Positions 1-7,990 are shown, numbered from the stretch's first letter. The stretch is DNA of 64,000 nt from Okeania sp. SIO1I7 (GCA_010672585.1 JAAHGF010000004.1:319580-383579), one strand, 5' to 3'. Notes: generated by a model from the letters alone, not told the origin. A program made the numbers and translations.

Positions 1-734
1 TCAGCTTGCAAATAAGAAGTTTCTTTAATTTTAAGGGCGATTTCAGAAGCTGTGATCGCATTTGGGCCACCACCAACCAACCAGATGCGTCGCCGATTGA
101 CTTGTTCGTGGGCGAAGCGTACCATCTCATTCTCCGTTTCTAGTGCTACAGACAGTAGTTCAGAAAGTTCATGCTCCAGAAAACTTTTTGATAGAAAACT
201 TGTCCCGGTACGATGAAAACCAATACGATCCGCAAGAGTAGATAAGACTGAAATTGTACCAGTATAACTAATGGTATGGGCTGCTGACTTATCCTGTGGA
301 ACTGTAGGTAAGATGATATCGCTTTGTACAACCTCAGTAGTTACACCTTCGCCGGTAATTAAAACCGTGTAACAACCTACTTCGCGAGCATATTTGAGAG
401 ATTCAACTGTATAAAGTTTATTCCCGCGATGACTAATACCAATGACACAATCTCTTGGTGTTATTCGGGGCCCATAAAGCGCAAAATCAAATGAATGAAA
501 TGTTCGTGTGAAAAGGTCTCCCCCATACAAATGCATTAAGTGTTCACCCACCAGAGCTGCATGATATGAAGTTCCAATACCAACTAAAAATAGCCGCTCA
601 CAGGAAGCTATACGGGTAGCACAATTATCAATTAAGACTTCATTGCGTTGAGCTACATAAGTAAATGCTTGAGGTTGTGCGAAAATCGCCTCGTACATAT
701 GAAAGGGATGTTTCGATCTTTGTTCACTAGACAT
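1..734 (-). CDS. SIS-domain protein (GlmS C-terminal-like sugar isomerase), partial
   Basis: The reading frame is open from an ATG at 734 to the window edge, about 244 residues, so the 3' end is missing. Residues near 50-55 read LVGIGTSYHAAL and later VIGISHRGNK and TVLITGEG, the pattern of a SIS (sugar isomerase) domain. A second SIS-like start, IWLVGGGPNAITASEIALKI, appears near residue 225. This two-SIS layout matches the isomerase half of GlmS and related proteins that bind phosphosugars; no glutaminase domain precedes it, so it is not a full GlmS. A good ribosome site, AAGGAG, lies about 11 bases before the ATG. It is divergent from the ABC1 kinase gene. The exact substrate cannot be told from this part. 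Confidence 0.85.
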   Translation of the reverse strand, partial: MSSEQRSKHPFHMYEAIFAQPQAFTYVAQRNEVLIDNCATRIASCERLFLVGIGTSYHAALVGEHLMHLYGGDLFTRTFHSFDFALYGPRITPRDCVIGISHRGNKLYTVESLKYAREVGCYTVLITGEGVTTEVVQSDIILPTVPQDKSAAHTISYTGTISVLSTLADRIGFHRTGTSFLSKSFLEHELSELLSVALETENEMVRFAHEQVNRRRIWLVGGGPNAITASEIALKIKETSYLQA

Positions 735-848
735 AATAAGACTTCTCCTTGTTTTTATACCATTAACATAATTCGCTAGTTCAAGCCGGAATTTTCTTTT
801 CCCAGTTACAATCAATGGACGGTGGATAGATTTACATAACTTTATAGT

Positions 849-2528
849 ATGCTCACTCAAGATGCCTCTAAGTCCCTTCGTTGGCAACGCACTCAATATT
901 CTCCTCTGACCAGAAAAATAGATGTTTTTAGTGCCGTCGGAAAATTTTTTTTCTTTTTATGGTGGGACAATTTATTTCAAAATAAGTCCGCCTCTGTGAG
1001 AAGGCTTCGTGCTCAGTGGTTGGTCAAAACTATGCTAGATTTAGGCCCAACTTTTATCAAAATAGGTCAGTCTTTATCCACGCGGGCTGACATATTACCG
1101 AAGGAATATGTGGAGGAGTTAGAAAAATTACAAGATCGAGTGCCTCCTTTTGAAACTACAGAAGCGATCGCTATTATTGAGTCTGAACTTGGCAACTCTC
1201 TTTATTCTCTCTATCGAGATTTTCAAGAACGTCCCATTGCTGCGGCTAGTCTTGGACAAGTACATAAAGCCCAATTACAAACAGGTGAGGAAGTTGTAGT
1301 TAAGGTACAGCGCCCTGGATTAAAATCTTTATTTGACTTGGACGTAAAGGTGGTCAAAAATGTTATCCGTTTTTGTCAAAAGTATTTTGCCTGGGCTAAA
1401 AGGTATGAATTAGATGCTATTTATTATGATTTTTTTAAAATTCTCTATCAAGAAATTGATTATGTAAATGAGGGTAAAAATGCTGACCGTTTTCGGGAAA
1501 ATTTTAAAGATTATCCGGAAATAATTGTACCTTTTGTTTATTGGACTTATACTACGGAAAAAGTTATCACTCTTGAGTATTTACCGGGAATTAAAATTAA
1601 CGACAAAGTACGATTAGAAGCTTGTAATATTAATCCTAAACGGATTAATCAAATAGGAGTTTGTTGTTATTTAAGGCAATTATTATTAGATGGTTTTTTT
1701 CAAGCAGATCCTCATCCAGGAAATTTAGCTGTTAGTTTAAATGGTGGTGTGATTTTTTATGATTTTGGCATGATGGCTGAGGTAAAGTCATTGACTAAAG
1801 ACCAGATGATTAAAACGTTTTTTGCTATTCTCAGAAAAGATGTTGACCAGGTGCTTAATACTTTGATTACTATTGGTTTAATTGAACCAATGCCGGATAT
1901 TATGCCTGTGAGAAGATTAGTTAATTTTTTATTAGAAAATTTTACAGATAAACCTGTCGATTTTTATAATTTTGATGAAATAAAGGAAGAACTTTATGTT
2001 TTATTTGAGCAGCAACCATTTAGATTACCTTCTCAAATGATTTTTATTCTGAAGTCTATATCTACTTTAGATGGTATTGCCAGAGAACTCGATCCTGACT
2101 ATAGTTTGGTTACTTGCGCTCAACCTTTTGTTAAAAGTATTACTGTTGCTCAAGGTAGAGGTAGAGTTGTAGGGGAATTGGCAAAACAGACAAGAGATTT
2201 TATTAAGTATAAGTTACAGCAGCCAAGTAAAAGTGAAATTTTAATCCGTCAATTAGAAACGAAAATTGAAGATGGGGAAATTCAATTTAGAGTCCGCTCT
2301 ATTGAAAATGATAGATTATTAAAACGGATTAATTTAGCGTTAAAACTTTTGATTTATACTTGTTTTTCTGGTTTTACTTTTCTCTCAGCTTCAGTTTTAT
2401 TGATAGGAGGATTTATGAAACCAGCAATAGTAGTTTGTATATTATCAGGATTAGGATTTATCTTTGTTTTAAAGTCAGGATTTCAGTTATCTGTAAGAGA
2501 AAAATTAGACAAAATTGCAGAGAAGTAA
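849..2528 (+). CDS. ABC1/AarF/UbiB-family atypical kinase, membrane-anchored
   Basis: The 559-residue protein has the ABC1 (ADCK/UbiB) hallmarks: KIGQ at residues 71-74 (the KxGQ motif), the Ala-rich loop AAASLGQV at 131-138 replacing the usual glycine-rich loop, lysine in VVVKVQRPG near 152, QEIDY at 201-205, the catalytic-loop equivalent DPHPGN at 287-292 and the metal-binding DFG at 305-307. The C-terminus (about 500-550) has two hydrophobic segments that should anchor it in a membrane. Family members are linked to quinone and lipid metabolism, and cyanobacteria carry several paralogues. It stands alone, divergent from the SIS-domain gene, with no obvious operon partner. The family assignment is firm; the substrate is unknown. 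Confidence 0.95.
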   Translation: MLTQDASKSLRWQRTQYSPLTRKIDVFSAVGKFFFFLWWDNLFQNKSASVRRLRAQWLVKTMLDLGPTFIKIGQSLSTRADILPKEYVEELEKLQDRVPPFETTEAIAIIESELGNSLYSLYRDFQERPIAAASLGQVHKAQLQTGEEVVVKVQRPGLKSLFDLDVKVVKNVIRFCQKYFAWAKRYELDAIYYDFFKILYQEIDYVNEGKNADRFRENFKDYPEIIVPFVYWTYTTEKVITLEYLPGIKINDKVRLEACNINPKRINQIGVCCYLRQLLLDGFFQADPHPGNLAVSLNGGVIFYDFGMMAEVKSLTKDQMIKTFFAILRKDVDQVLNTLITIGLIEPMPDIMPVRRLVNFLLENFTDKPVDFYNFDEIKEELYVLFEQQPFRLPSQMIFILKSISTLDGIARELDPDYSLVTCAQPFVKSITVAQGRGRVVGELAKQTRDFIKYKLQQPSKSEILIRQLETKIEDGEIQFRVRSIENDRLLKRINLALKLLIYTCFSGFTFLSASVLLIGGFMKPAIVVCILSGLGFIFVLKSGFQLSVREKLDKIAEK

Positions 2529-2640
2529 ATATTTATATATCCGCATCAATTATCTTCATTGACTTTTCTCAAATTAAAATTCTCAGGAAAATATTAAGCA
2601 TAAGGACTTAATTATTTTCTCCGTTTTTTATATTACGTTT

Positions 2641-2881
2641 TAGAGTGGGGGTAAGCATTTCCTCCGGAATGCTGCGCAAACAGCCGTCAGCTATCAGCTA
2701 TGAGTTATTAGCTCATTATCAGTTCAAAAGAGGAATTAGTCTCCAAGGAGAATTAAAACTTATAAAAAAAATGTCTTCAGCTAACCTTAGTAAGTTATTA
2801 AATTCAAAAGCTGTTTGCGGAGCATTTCGTACGAAATGCTAATAGCTGTTTGCCCAGCATTCCGCAGGAAATGCTTACGAG
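2641..2881. repeat. Long dispersed repeat, copy 1 (with 21-bp element insertions)
   Basis: The stretch that begins with GTAAGCATT and runs through TCAGCTATCAGCTATGAG to AATGCTTACG recurs nearly unchanged at about 62005-62210. Copy 1 has a 21-bp block beginning TCCTCCGGAATG between GTAAGCATT and CAGCCGTCAG that copy 2 lacks. Near the other end, the inverse block beginning TTTGCCCAGC sits inside GCTGAATGC-type sequence. No coding function is seen. Confidence 0.85.
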
Positions 2882-3000
2882 TGGGGAATGTAGATTTAAG
2901 CTTTTTATGGAGACTAATTAGCTAATGAGCAATTATAGCAGTCTCAAGAAAGGTTAGGGCAGTTAAAAAGTTTAAAACTAAGACAACGTAATACTTTTCC

Positions 3001-3176
3001 TTCTTCCTTCTTACTTCTTACTTCTTACTTCTTACTTCTTACTTCTTACTTCTTACTTCTTACTTTTACTTCTTACTTCTTACTTTTACTTCTTACTTCT
3101 TACTTCTTACTTCTTACTTTTACTTCTTACTTCTTACTTTTACTTCTTACTTTTACTTCTTACTTCTTACTTTTAC
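3001..3176. repeat. Heptamer tandem repeat (TTACTTC)n
   Basis: About 25 near-perfect copies of a 7-base unit, TTACTTC, with occasional TTACTTTT variants. It is a short tandemly repeated repetitive (STRR) tract of the kind known in filamentous cyanobacteria. The purine/pyrimidine strand bias is complete. A shorter tract of TTCCTTC/TTACTTC units follows at about 3330-3390. Confidence 0.9.
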
Positions 3177-3295
3177 CGAAGAATTAACTAATTAATAATT
3201 AAATAATTCTGGTTTAAAGCCTCCCCTTTTAAGGGGAAAAAAAAGAAATAATATTTCCTTATATTCAATCCTCTCGGTTTTAACCAGAGGTAATT
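3173..3295 (+). repeat. MITE-like element, TACCGAA/GAGGTAATT family
   Basis: Starts TACCGAAGAATT, contains the palindrome CCCCTTTTAAGGGG, then an A-rich tract, and ends CCAGAGGTAATT. The same order recurs more than ten times in the window in both orientations (for example 10563-10653, 24494-24606, 25421-25520 inverted, 56138-56234). The ends form a short inverted repeat (TTACC...GGTAA). No transposase is encoded, so any movement would need one in trans. Confidence 0.75.
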
Positions 3296-3447
3296 ATCAA
3301 TTATCCATTATCAATTATCCATTAATGAATTCTTCCTTCTTACTTCTTCCTTCTTACTTCTTCCTTCTTCCTTCTTCCTTCTTACTTCTGCATAGATAAT
3401 GATAATATCAAGACGTTCATATAGTTTTCTTGATTTATTCAGTAAAA

Positions 3448-4038
3448 ATGTCTCCAGAAAAATTTTTGTCATCCTCTGTTTGGCGCGCCAGAATGAAGAC
3501 TTACTTCAAACTTATGGATGTCGATAAAAATGGGGTTTTAACCCTCTCCGACTTTGAAGAAATTGCAAATCGTTTAATTCAACTTCAAAATGATTCATCA
3601 AAGAATGAAGAAATTCGCGAGATGTGTCATTCTCTGTTTCAATATTTTATGGCTGGAGGAGGACCAGTTGATAGTAACACTCGAATTAGTGAAGAAGATT
3701 TAATCGCTAATGTTGCAAAGACCGTATCATTATCATTAGCTGAATCACCAGATAAAATATATGAAGTAGGCAGACATAAAAACGAGCTTTTCTTCGATAT
3801 AATTGACACCGATCATTCTGGGGAAATATCTCGCGAAGAGTACCGAAAGTACCTTGCAGTATACACTGGAGAAGAAAAATCTGACAATGCTGACCAAGCT
3901 TTCGACAGTATCGACTCAGATGGCTCAGGTTCCATCAGTCGTGAAGAGTTTGTCGAAGCTCACATACGCTACTGGTTTGAAATTGGCGGTGAAAAAGATA
4001 ATTCTCCCCTTCCCTATGGAAAATTAGTCGATTCTTGA
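3448..4038 (+). CDS. EF-hand calcium-binding protein
   Basis: The ATG at 3448 (MSPEKF) is preferred; a TTG 18 bases upstream would add six residues and has no better ribosome site. The 196-residue protein has three clear EF-hand loops: DVDKNGVLTLSD (from residue 24), DTDHSGEISREE and DSDGSGSISREE; a fourth site between the first two is degenerate. This layout resembles sarcoplasmic calcium-binding protein/calexcitin-like proteins, which act as soluble Ca2+ buffers or sensors. There is no signal peptide. The TGA stop lies inside the TTGAC that begins a solitary IS200/IS605 right end, so the last residues (KLVDS) may have been changed by an insertion. Heptamer repeats fill the upstream region, and no promoter is evident. 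Confidence 0.9.
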   Translation: MSPEKFLSSSVWRARMKTYFKLMDVDKNGVLTLSDFEEIANRLIQLQNDSSKNEEIREMCHSLFQYFMAGGGPVDSNTRISEEDLIANVAKTVSLSLAESPDKIYEVGRHKNELFFDIIDTDHSGEISREEYRKYLAVYTGEEKSDNADQAFDSIDSDGSGSISREEFVEAHIRYWFEIGGEKDNSPLPYGKLVDS

Positions 4039-4115
4039 CATCCTCTCCCGTTAAATCTCGCGATTATAACGGGAGATTCCTAAACCTCACGATTTAGGTT
4101 TACTGCTTGAATGGC
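4034..4115 (-). mobile_element. Solitary IS200/IS605-type right end (remnant)
   Basis: Read on the minus strand this ends GGGAGAGGATGTCAA, preceded by two hairpins (AAACCTAAAT...AGGTTT-like and CTCCCGTTA...TAACGGGAG). The two tnpB elements here end with the same layout, a hairpin and then GTCGGGAGGATGTC. No transposase is attached, so it looks like a leftover end or a stand-alone omega-RNA-like scaffold. Confidence 0.55.
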
Positions 4116-4699
4116 ACTTTTGTAATACATTTTGAAGTGCAGAATATTGGTTAATCTATTGACAAAGTTCAATAAAGTTTGACAGGCCGTAATAGTTGTC
4201 AATTTGATTAATTTTGACTAAAGGCACATCACTATGAAGTATTTTTTCCTATTCCTACGCAGGGCATTTATTGTGTCCTTGGTGGGCATATTTTTGTCTG
4301 TAAGCACATTTATCTCAACGTTGGCCCTTGACCCGCGCTCTCCCGCAGGGGAGCTAGGGCATGAAAACCAATCAATGTTGCGCTTTCACACATAATCTGT
4401 TAAACTGTAAAAGCTCAAGTAAGTAAACAGTAGATGGTTGAAAAAGCATACAAATTTAGATTTTACCCAACTCCAGAACAGGAAAATCTGTTGCGGAGGA
4501 CGTTGGGTTGTGTGCGCCTAATCTACAATAAGGCTTTAGCTGCGAGAACTCAAGCTTGGTATGAAAACAAAGAGCGAGTAGGGTATAAGCAAACTTCTGC
4601 TATGCTGACGAACTGGAAAAAGCAGGAGGATTTAGATTTCCTAAAAGAAGTCAGTAGCGTCCCATTACAGCAAGGCTTAAGACATCTACAAACTGCTTT

Positions 4700-4720
4700 T
4701 CCTGCGGAATGCTGCGCAAA
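4700..4720 (+). repeat. 21-bp insertion element inside tnpB
   Basis: The block begins TCCTGCGGAAT and ends GCGCAAA. Removing it restores the expected TnpB residues TAFTNFFSGRAKYP. The same 21-mer, or its inverse, is found at about 2660, 2848, 10405, 10849, 48404 and 62164. Confidence 0.75.
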
Positions 4721-5292
4721 CACTAACTTTTTCAGTGGACGTGCCAAATATCCCAACTTTAAGAAAAAGCGCGCCGGGTGGTAGTGCAGAATTTACCCTC
4801 GTCCGCATTCAAGTGGAAAGATGGTCAAATATATTTGGCTAAGTGTGCTGAACCATTACCTATTAGATGGAGTAGGCAACTGCCACAAGATTGTGTCCCT
4901 AGCACAATTACAGTCAAGGCTGACCCCTGTGGTAGATGGTCTGTTTCTTTAAGAGTCAATGATACCAGGAATTTATTGCTCTTGCCAGTTAACAAACAGA
5001 TAGGCATTGACTTAGGAATCACCAGCCTCTTAACTACCAGTGATGGTGAAAAAATAGCTAACCCAAAGAATTTCAACAAGTTATACAAAAAATTAAGGCT
5101 AGCTCAAAAATCACTTTCTCGTAAAACCAAAGGTTCTAATAACTACCATAAAGCTAGACTGAAAGTAGCTAGGATACACGCAAAAATTAAAGATTCGAGG
5201 CTTGACTATACTCACAAGGTAACGACTCAACTGATTAGAGAAAATCAAACTATTGTAGTCGAGGACTTGGGAGTAAAAAACATGGTAAAAAA

Positions 5293-5343
5293 GCGGTGCG
5301 ACCCCGCGACGACGTCAGTCGCAAGGGAACGCGCACCAAGAGA
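5293..5343 (+). repeat. 51-bp GCGGT...ACCAAGAGA element, inside tnpB (copy A)
   Basis: Begins GCGGTGCG and ends CGCACCAAGAGA, so GGTGCG pairs with CGCACC. The other tnpB copy reads straight from VKN to HK at this point, so the 51 bases (17 codons, no stop) are an insertion. Confidence 0.8.
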
Positions 5344-5583
5344 CCACAAATTAGCAAGAGCTATAAGTGATGCTAACTGGTCCGAATTAGTCAGGCAATT
5401 AGAGTACAAAGCTCAATGGTATGGTCGTCAATTAATCAAGATTGATAGATATTTTCCCAGTTCTAAACGTTGCTGTAGTTGTGGGCATATAGTAGAAAAA
5501 TTACCTCTAAACATTAGAGAGTGGGATTGTCCAGAATGTGGTAGTCACCATGACAGGGACATAAACGCTTCGATCAACATTTT

Positions 5584-5634
5584 GCGGATGGGAACCCGCG
5601 TCGGCGTCAGACGCAAGGGAACGCCCACCAAGAA
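5584..5634 (+). repeat. 51-bp GCGG...ACCAAGAA element, inside tnpB (copy B)
   Basis: Begins GCGGATGGGAACCCGCG and ends GCCCACCAAGAA. It shares the core GTCAGxCGCAAGGGAA with copy A. The second tnpB lacks it (NIL followed by AAG), again giving a precise 17-codon insertion without stops. Confidence 0.8.
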
Positions 5635-5639
5635 GGCTG

Positions 5640-5786
5640 CGGGAGGAGCAGTGTCAGTCTGTGGAGCGCGCTTTTAGACCCGAAGAGAGTAAATCTCGGA
5701 AGGCGGGTGCATTGAAGCAGAAAGTTCCTAACAGTGATGCTAGGGAATCCCGCGCTGTCTCGTGAGAGCAGCGTCGGGAGGATGTC
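5640..5786 (+). ncRNA. Predicted omega-RNA / right-end scaffold of the tnpB element
   Basis: About 110 bases after the tnpB stop are highly similar to the right end of the copy at 16730-16838 (reverse strand), although they do not code. They can fold: CCCGCGCTG pairs with CAGCGTCGGG around a short loop, with a smaller hairpin before it. In characterised TnpB systems the omega-RNA is made from the 3' end of tnpB plus the right end, and the guide starts at the element border. Its presence here is inferred by analogy. Confidence 0.5.
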
Positions 5787-6449
5787 AAAGGAGAAGCAGT
5801 TGCTGATTATACACCCCTCCTAAAATGTAGTCCAAATATTCGCTATGGAGCAAGTACCGACTGTGGGAAAAAGAATCTCGAATCTCTTAAGATTGGCCTC
5901 AAAAAAATGAGAGAAATGGGATGTAAAGACCCGCGTAGCTGGTATTATCAGGGAGCCATTCATTGGATACCTACCAAACCTGCTGATATATTAGCAATCT
6001 GGGAAGAGAATCCATTGTGTCCTTATTATTCTGAATTTCCTATAAAAGATGATTCTCTTACTTCCGGTAGTGATAAATTGCTTGCCTCCTGGGATAACTG
6101 TGCCCATGGCACTAATCAAGCTGGTCAGAGTGCACACATTCACTTTTTGCCCTGGCATCGACTGTATTTGGATAGTTTTGAAGAAATTGTGCGGAAATTG
6201 TCCGATGATAAGAACTTCAGCCTTCCCTATTGGGACTATATCAGTTTATTTGATATAAAACTCCCAGATAAAAAACGGCTAACTATGCCCGAAGAGTTTT
6301 ACAATCAACCAGATGAGTGCAACCCCTCGTTTAATAATTGCAACTCCCTCTATGAGTCAGGAAGAGGCTGGAGATTGGTGGACCTGTGGATGAAACTATA
6401 ACTGTTAATAGGTTAGACATCTACACTCGTGAATAGCAGGCTATTTAAG

Positions 6450-6540
6450 CAGTGAAGAGCCATAATATTAATCTCTTGACAAAATGCAATAAGGTCAAAA
6501 AGACTCTCATAATTGTCAATTTGATTAATTTTGACAGGAC
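6450..6540 (+). repeat. Second copy of the tyrosinase-gene upstream region
   Basis: TTGACAAAATGCAATAAGG followed by AATTGTCAATTTGATTAATT closely matches 4160-4217, directly upstream of the tyrosinase start. The repeated stretch contains TTGACA and TTGTCAA motifs that could be promoter or operator sequence. The tyrosinase gene was probably once part of a tandem pair, with the second gene lost; no start codon with coding sequence follows. Confidence 0.6.
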
Positions 6541-6577
6541 TTAAGCAAAGAGACTATACATAGCACATACTAATTTA

Positions 6578-6610
6578 GGCGATCGCTAAACCCATAGAGC
6601 GATCGCCTTT
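6578..6610 (+). terminator. Hairpin made of two HIP1 sites followed by TTT
   Basis: GGCGATCGCT and AGCGATCGCC form a perfect 10-bp stem with a 10-base loop and are followed by TTT. It could end transcripts from the tyrosinase remnant. It may also be a chance pairing of two HIP1 palindromes. Confidence 0.45.
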
Positions 6611-6739
6611 CCCATCAAAACCCCCTTAACCCCAGGAACAACATTTTCATTCTATGAAGCTCCAAAAAAAGAAGTGGGGTCGGAAAGAAAATAGGCTTGC
6701 ATCCTCAAACAAACTCTGATAGTATAATGTTATTGGGGT

Positions 6740-7120
6740 GTGTTCGCTAGTACGCTAGACTTTTTATTCAACTGCAAAAACATGAAAGTTGAAAGTAAAA
6801 AAATCAAGCGATCGCCTCCCAGACAACTCCCAGGCAATCTCAAGTTAAGGCATTCTCTGAAGCACTCCCGAAAAAAGAGGCACCAAAAGTAGAATTAGGA
6901 TTGCCATAAAAAGGATAACTGATAACTGAAAAAAGGTGATCGCCTCCCAGACAACTCCCAGGCAATCTCAAGCCAAGGCATTCTCTGAAGCACTCCCGAA
7001 AAAAGCGACACCGAAAGTAGAATTAGGATTGCGATTTCAAACCAAATGTGATTGAATTAAATTCAACAGGGGTAACTCGCCCATACGTTAGACTTTTTAT
7101 TCAACACAAAACATATCCGA
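6740..7120 (+). repeat. Direct duplication of about 95-125 bp, possibly of a gene 3' end
   Basis: The block from CGCCTCCCAGACAACTCCC to GAATTAGGATTGC occurs at 6819-6905 and again at 6941-7033. Each copy can be read as ASQTTPRQSQ(V/A)KAFSEALPKK before a stop, so it may derive from a lost gene's C-terminus. GCTAGACTTTTTATTCAAC also occurs on both sides (about 6752 and 7088). Between 7120 and 7560 I see only AT-rich sequence without a gene. Confidence 0.6.
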
Positions 7121-7699
7121 AAACTGAAAAAAACTCCCTTTAGATATCACACAAACAACCTTTTGTCAAAACAGCAAAAAACGACCAAAGAAAAATTAGT
7201 CATTTTGAGCAAAGAAAATTTAGACAAAGATCGGGCAAGACAACAGCATAATAGGAATTAACAGCCTTAAAACTCAATCAAGATATAGAATGCTCCAACT
7301 ATATCACAAGTATAGAATATCACAAAATTGAAAAAAACCCCTAAAAATATTGAAACCTCGTTAACCAACTCAGAAAAATTTCTCCATTTAACAATCAGAC
7401 AAAAACGTTAAAGTTTAAAATATTAAAACCAAAAACAGAAACCTATAACTACATATAATTTAAACCTCCAAAAAAAAATATGATCAACCAAATCAAAAAT
7501 GAAAAAACAAACATTTATTCAAATAAATATTATTAGGCACATTCGCAGCTCATCAATGGAACATTATTCACCGAAAAATTGGGTTTGAAGCCTCCCCCTT
7601 TTAGGGGGACTTTGTGCTATACATAAAAAAGCGGAAAGGTATTCAACCGTTCTAAAAACCTATAGCTACGTAAATTGTAGTGTTTGCACCTTGAAAACT

Positions 7700-7750
7700 G
7701 CGGTCAGACCCCGCGTCGCGGTCAGGCGCAAGGGAATGCTGACCAACAGA
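7700..7750 (+). repeat. 51-bp GCGGT...ACCAACAGA element (copy C, intergenic)
   Basis: Begins GCGGTCAGACCCCGCG and ends GCTGACCAACAGA, so GGTCAG pairs with CTGACC. The core matches copies A and B, and the length is again 51 bp. The surrounding 7560-7990 holds a partial MITE (7565-7612) and no convincing gene. Confidence 0.75.
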
Positions 7751-7990
7751 AGAGTTATGGAGTTTTGTACAGTAATGCCTGTACATGGAAAAGCTCTAAG
7801 CAACAAGTACCAGAGAACCAAAGTTTTTTTTAGGTTTAAACTGTACCGTAGGGCATACAGTAACAGGCTCTTGAAATAGAGCAAACGCGCAGGCGTGAGA
7901 ACCATCTCTGGATTAGATTCCGTAAGGTATTTGATTTAAGTGGACTCTTTGTTGGCGTAGCCTTGCGTCAGCAAACCAAGAATCCTGGTT

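Larger units (their letters stand above)
4434..5677 (+). pseudogene. tnpB: tnpB (RNA-guided nuclease of IS200/IS605), frameshifted, with three in-frame small insertions
   Basis: The first part (4434-4784, MVEKAYKFRFYPT...) is the N-terminal helix-turn-helix region and stops at TAG. The reading continues in another frame within 4778-5677 (KWKDGQIYLAKC onward), so the gene needs shifts near 4776-4800. RuvC residues are visible: GIDLGITSL, VVEDLGVKN and DRDINASINI, and a four-cysteine zinc ribbon (CCSCGH...CPECG). Three insertions keep the frame: 21 bp at 4700-4720 inside TAFTNFF, 51 bp at 5293-5343 after VKNMVK, and 51 bp at 5584-5634 after INIL. The last two are absent from the copy at 16.8-17.6 kb. 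In active TnpB proteins this nuclease cuts TAM-adjacent DNA with an omega-RNA guide; this copy is probably dead. Confidence 0.85.
4333..5786 (+). mobile_element. IS200/IS605-family element with tnpB only
   Basis: The element sits directly after TTGAC (4328-4332), a pentamer typical of targets of this family. Its left end carries a hairpin (GCTCTCCCGC/GGGGAGC), and the right end is a hairpin followed by GTCGGGAGGATGTC. Taking it out joins GAC to AAA and restores the tyrosinase frame exactly, as expected for a family that inserts without target duplication. There is no tnpA, so it would depend on a transposase elsewhere. The right boundary could be off by a few bases because GTCAA is the reverse complement of TTGAC. 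Confidence 0.8.
4234..6436 (+). pseudogene. Tyrosinase-family copper protein gene, split by an IS element and frameshifted
   Basis: The gene starts at ATG 4234 with a signal-peptide-like sequence (MKYFFLFLRR, a hydrophobic core, STLAL) and reads to GAC at 4330-4332. After the IS (about 4333-5786) the same phase resumes at AAA 5787 (KGEAVADYTPLLKC) and runs to residues typical of the tyrosinase central domain, including GTNQAGQSAHIHFLPWHRLYL, which holds the CuA histidines, and SLPYWDY. A one-base loss near 6372 shifts the frame: the expected EIGGPVDETITVNRLDIYTRE is read in the next frame to a stop at 6434-6436. The intact 3' frame from 5907 ends at 6401. Family members oxidise phenols or catechols using two copper ions. 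The copy should be inactive. Confidence 0.85.

Noticed and set aside
7666-7905. Overlapping open frames on both strands
   Set aside because: Openness comes from the 51-bp element and nearby repeats; neither has a credible start or relatives.
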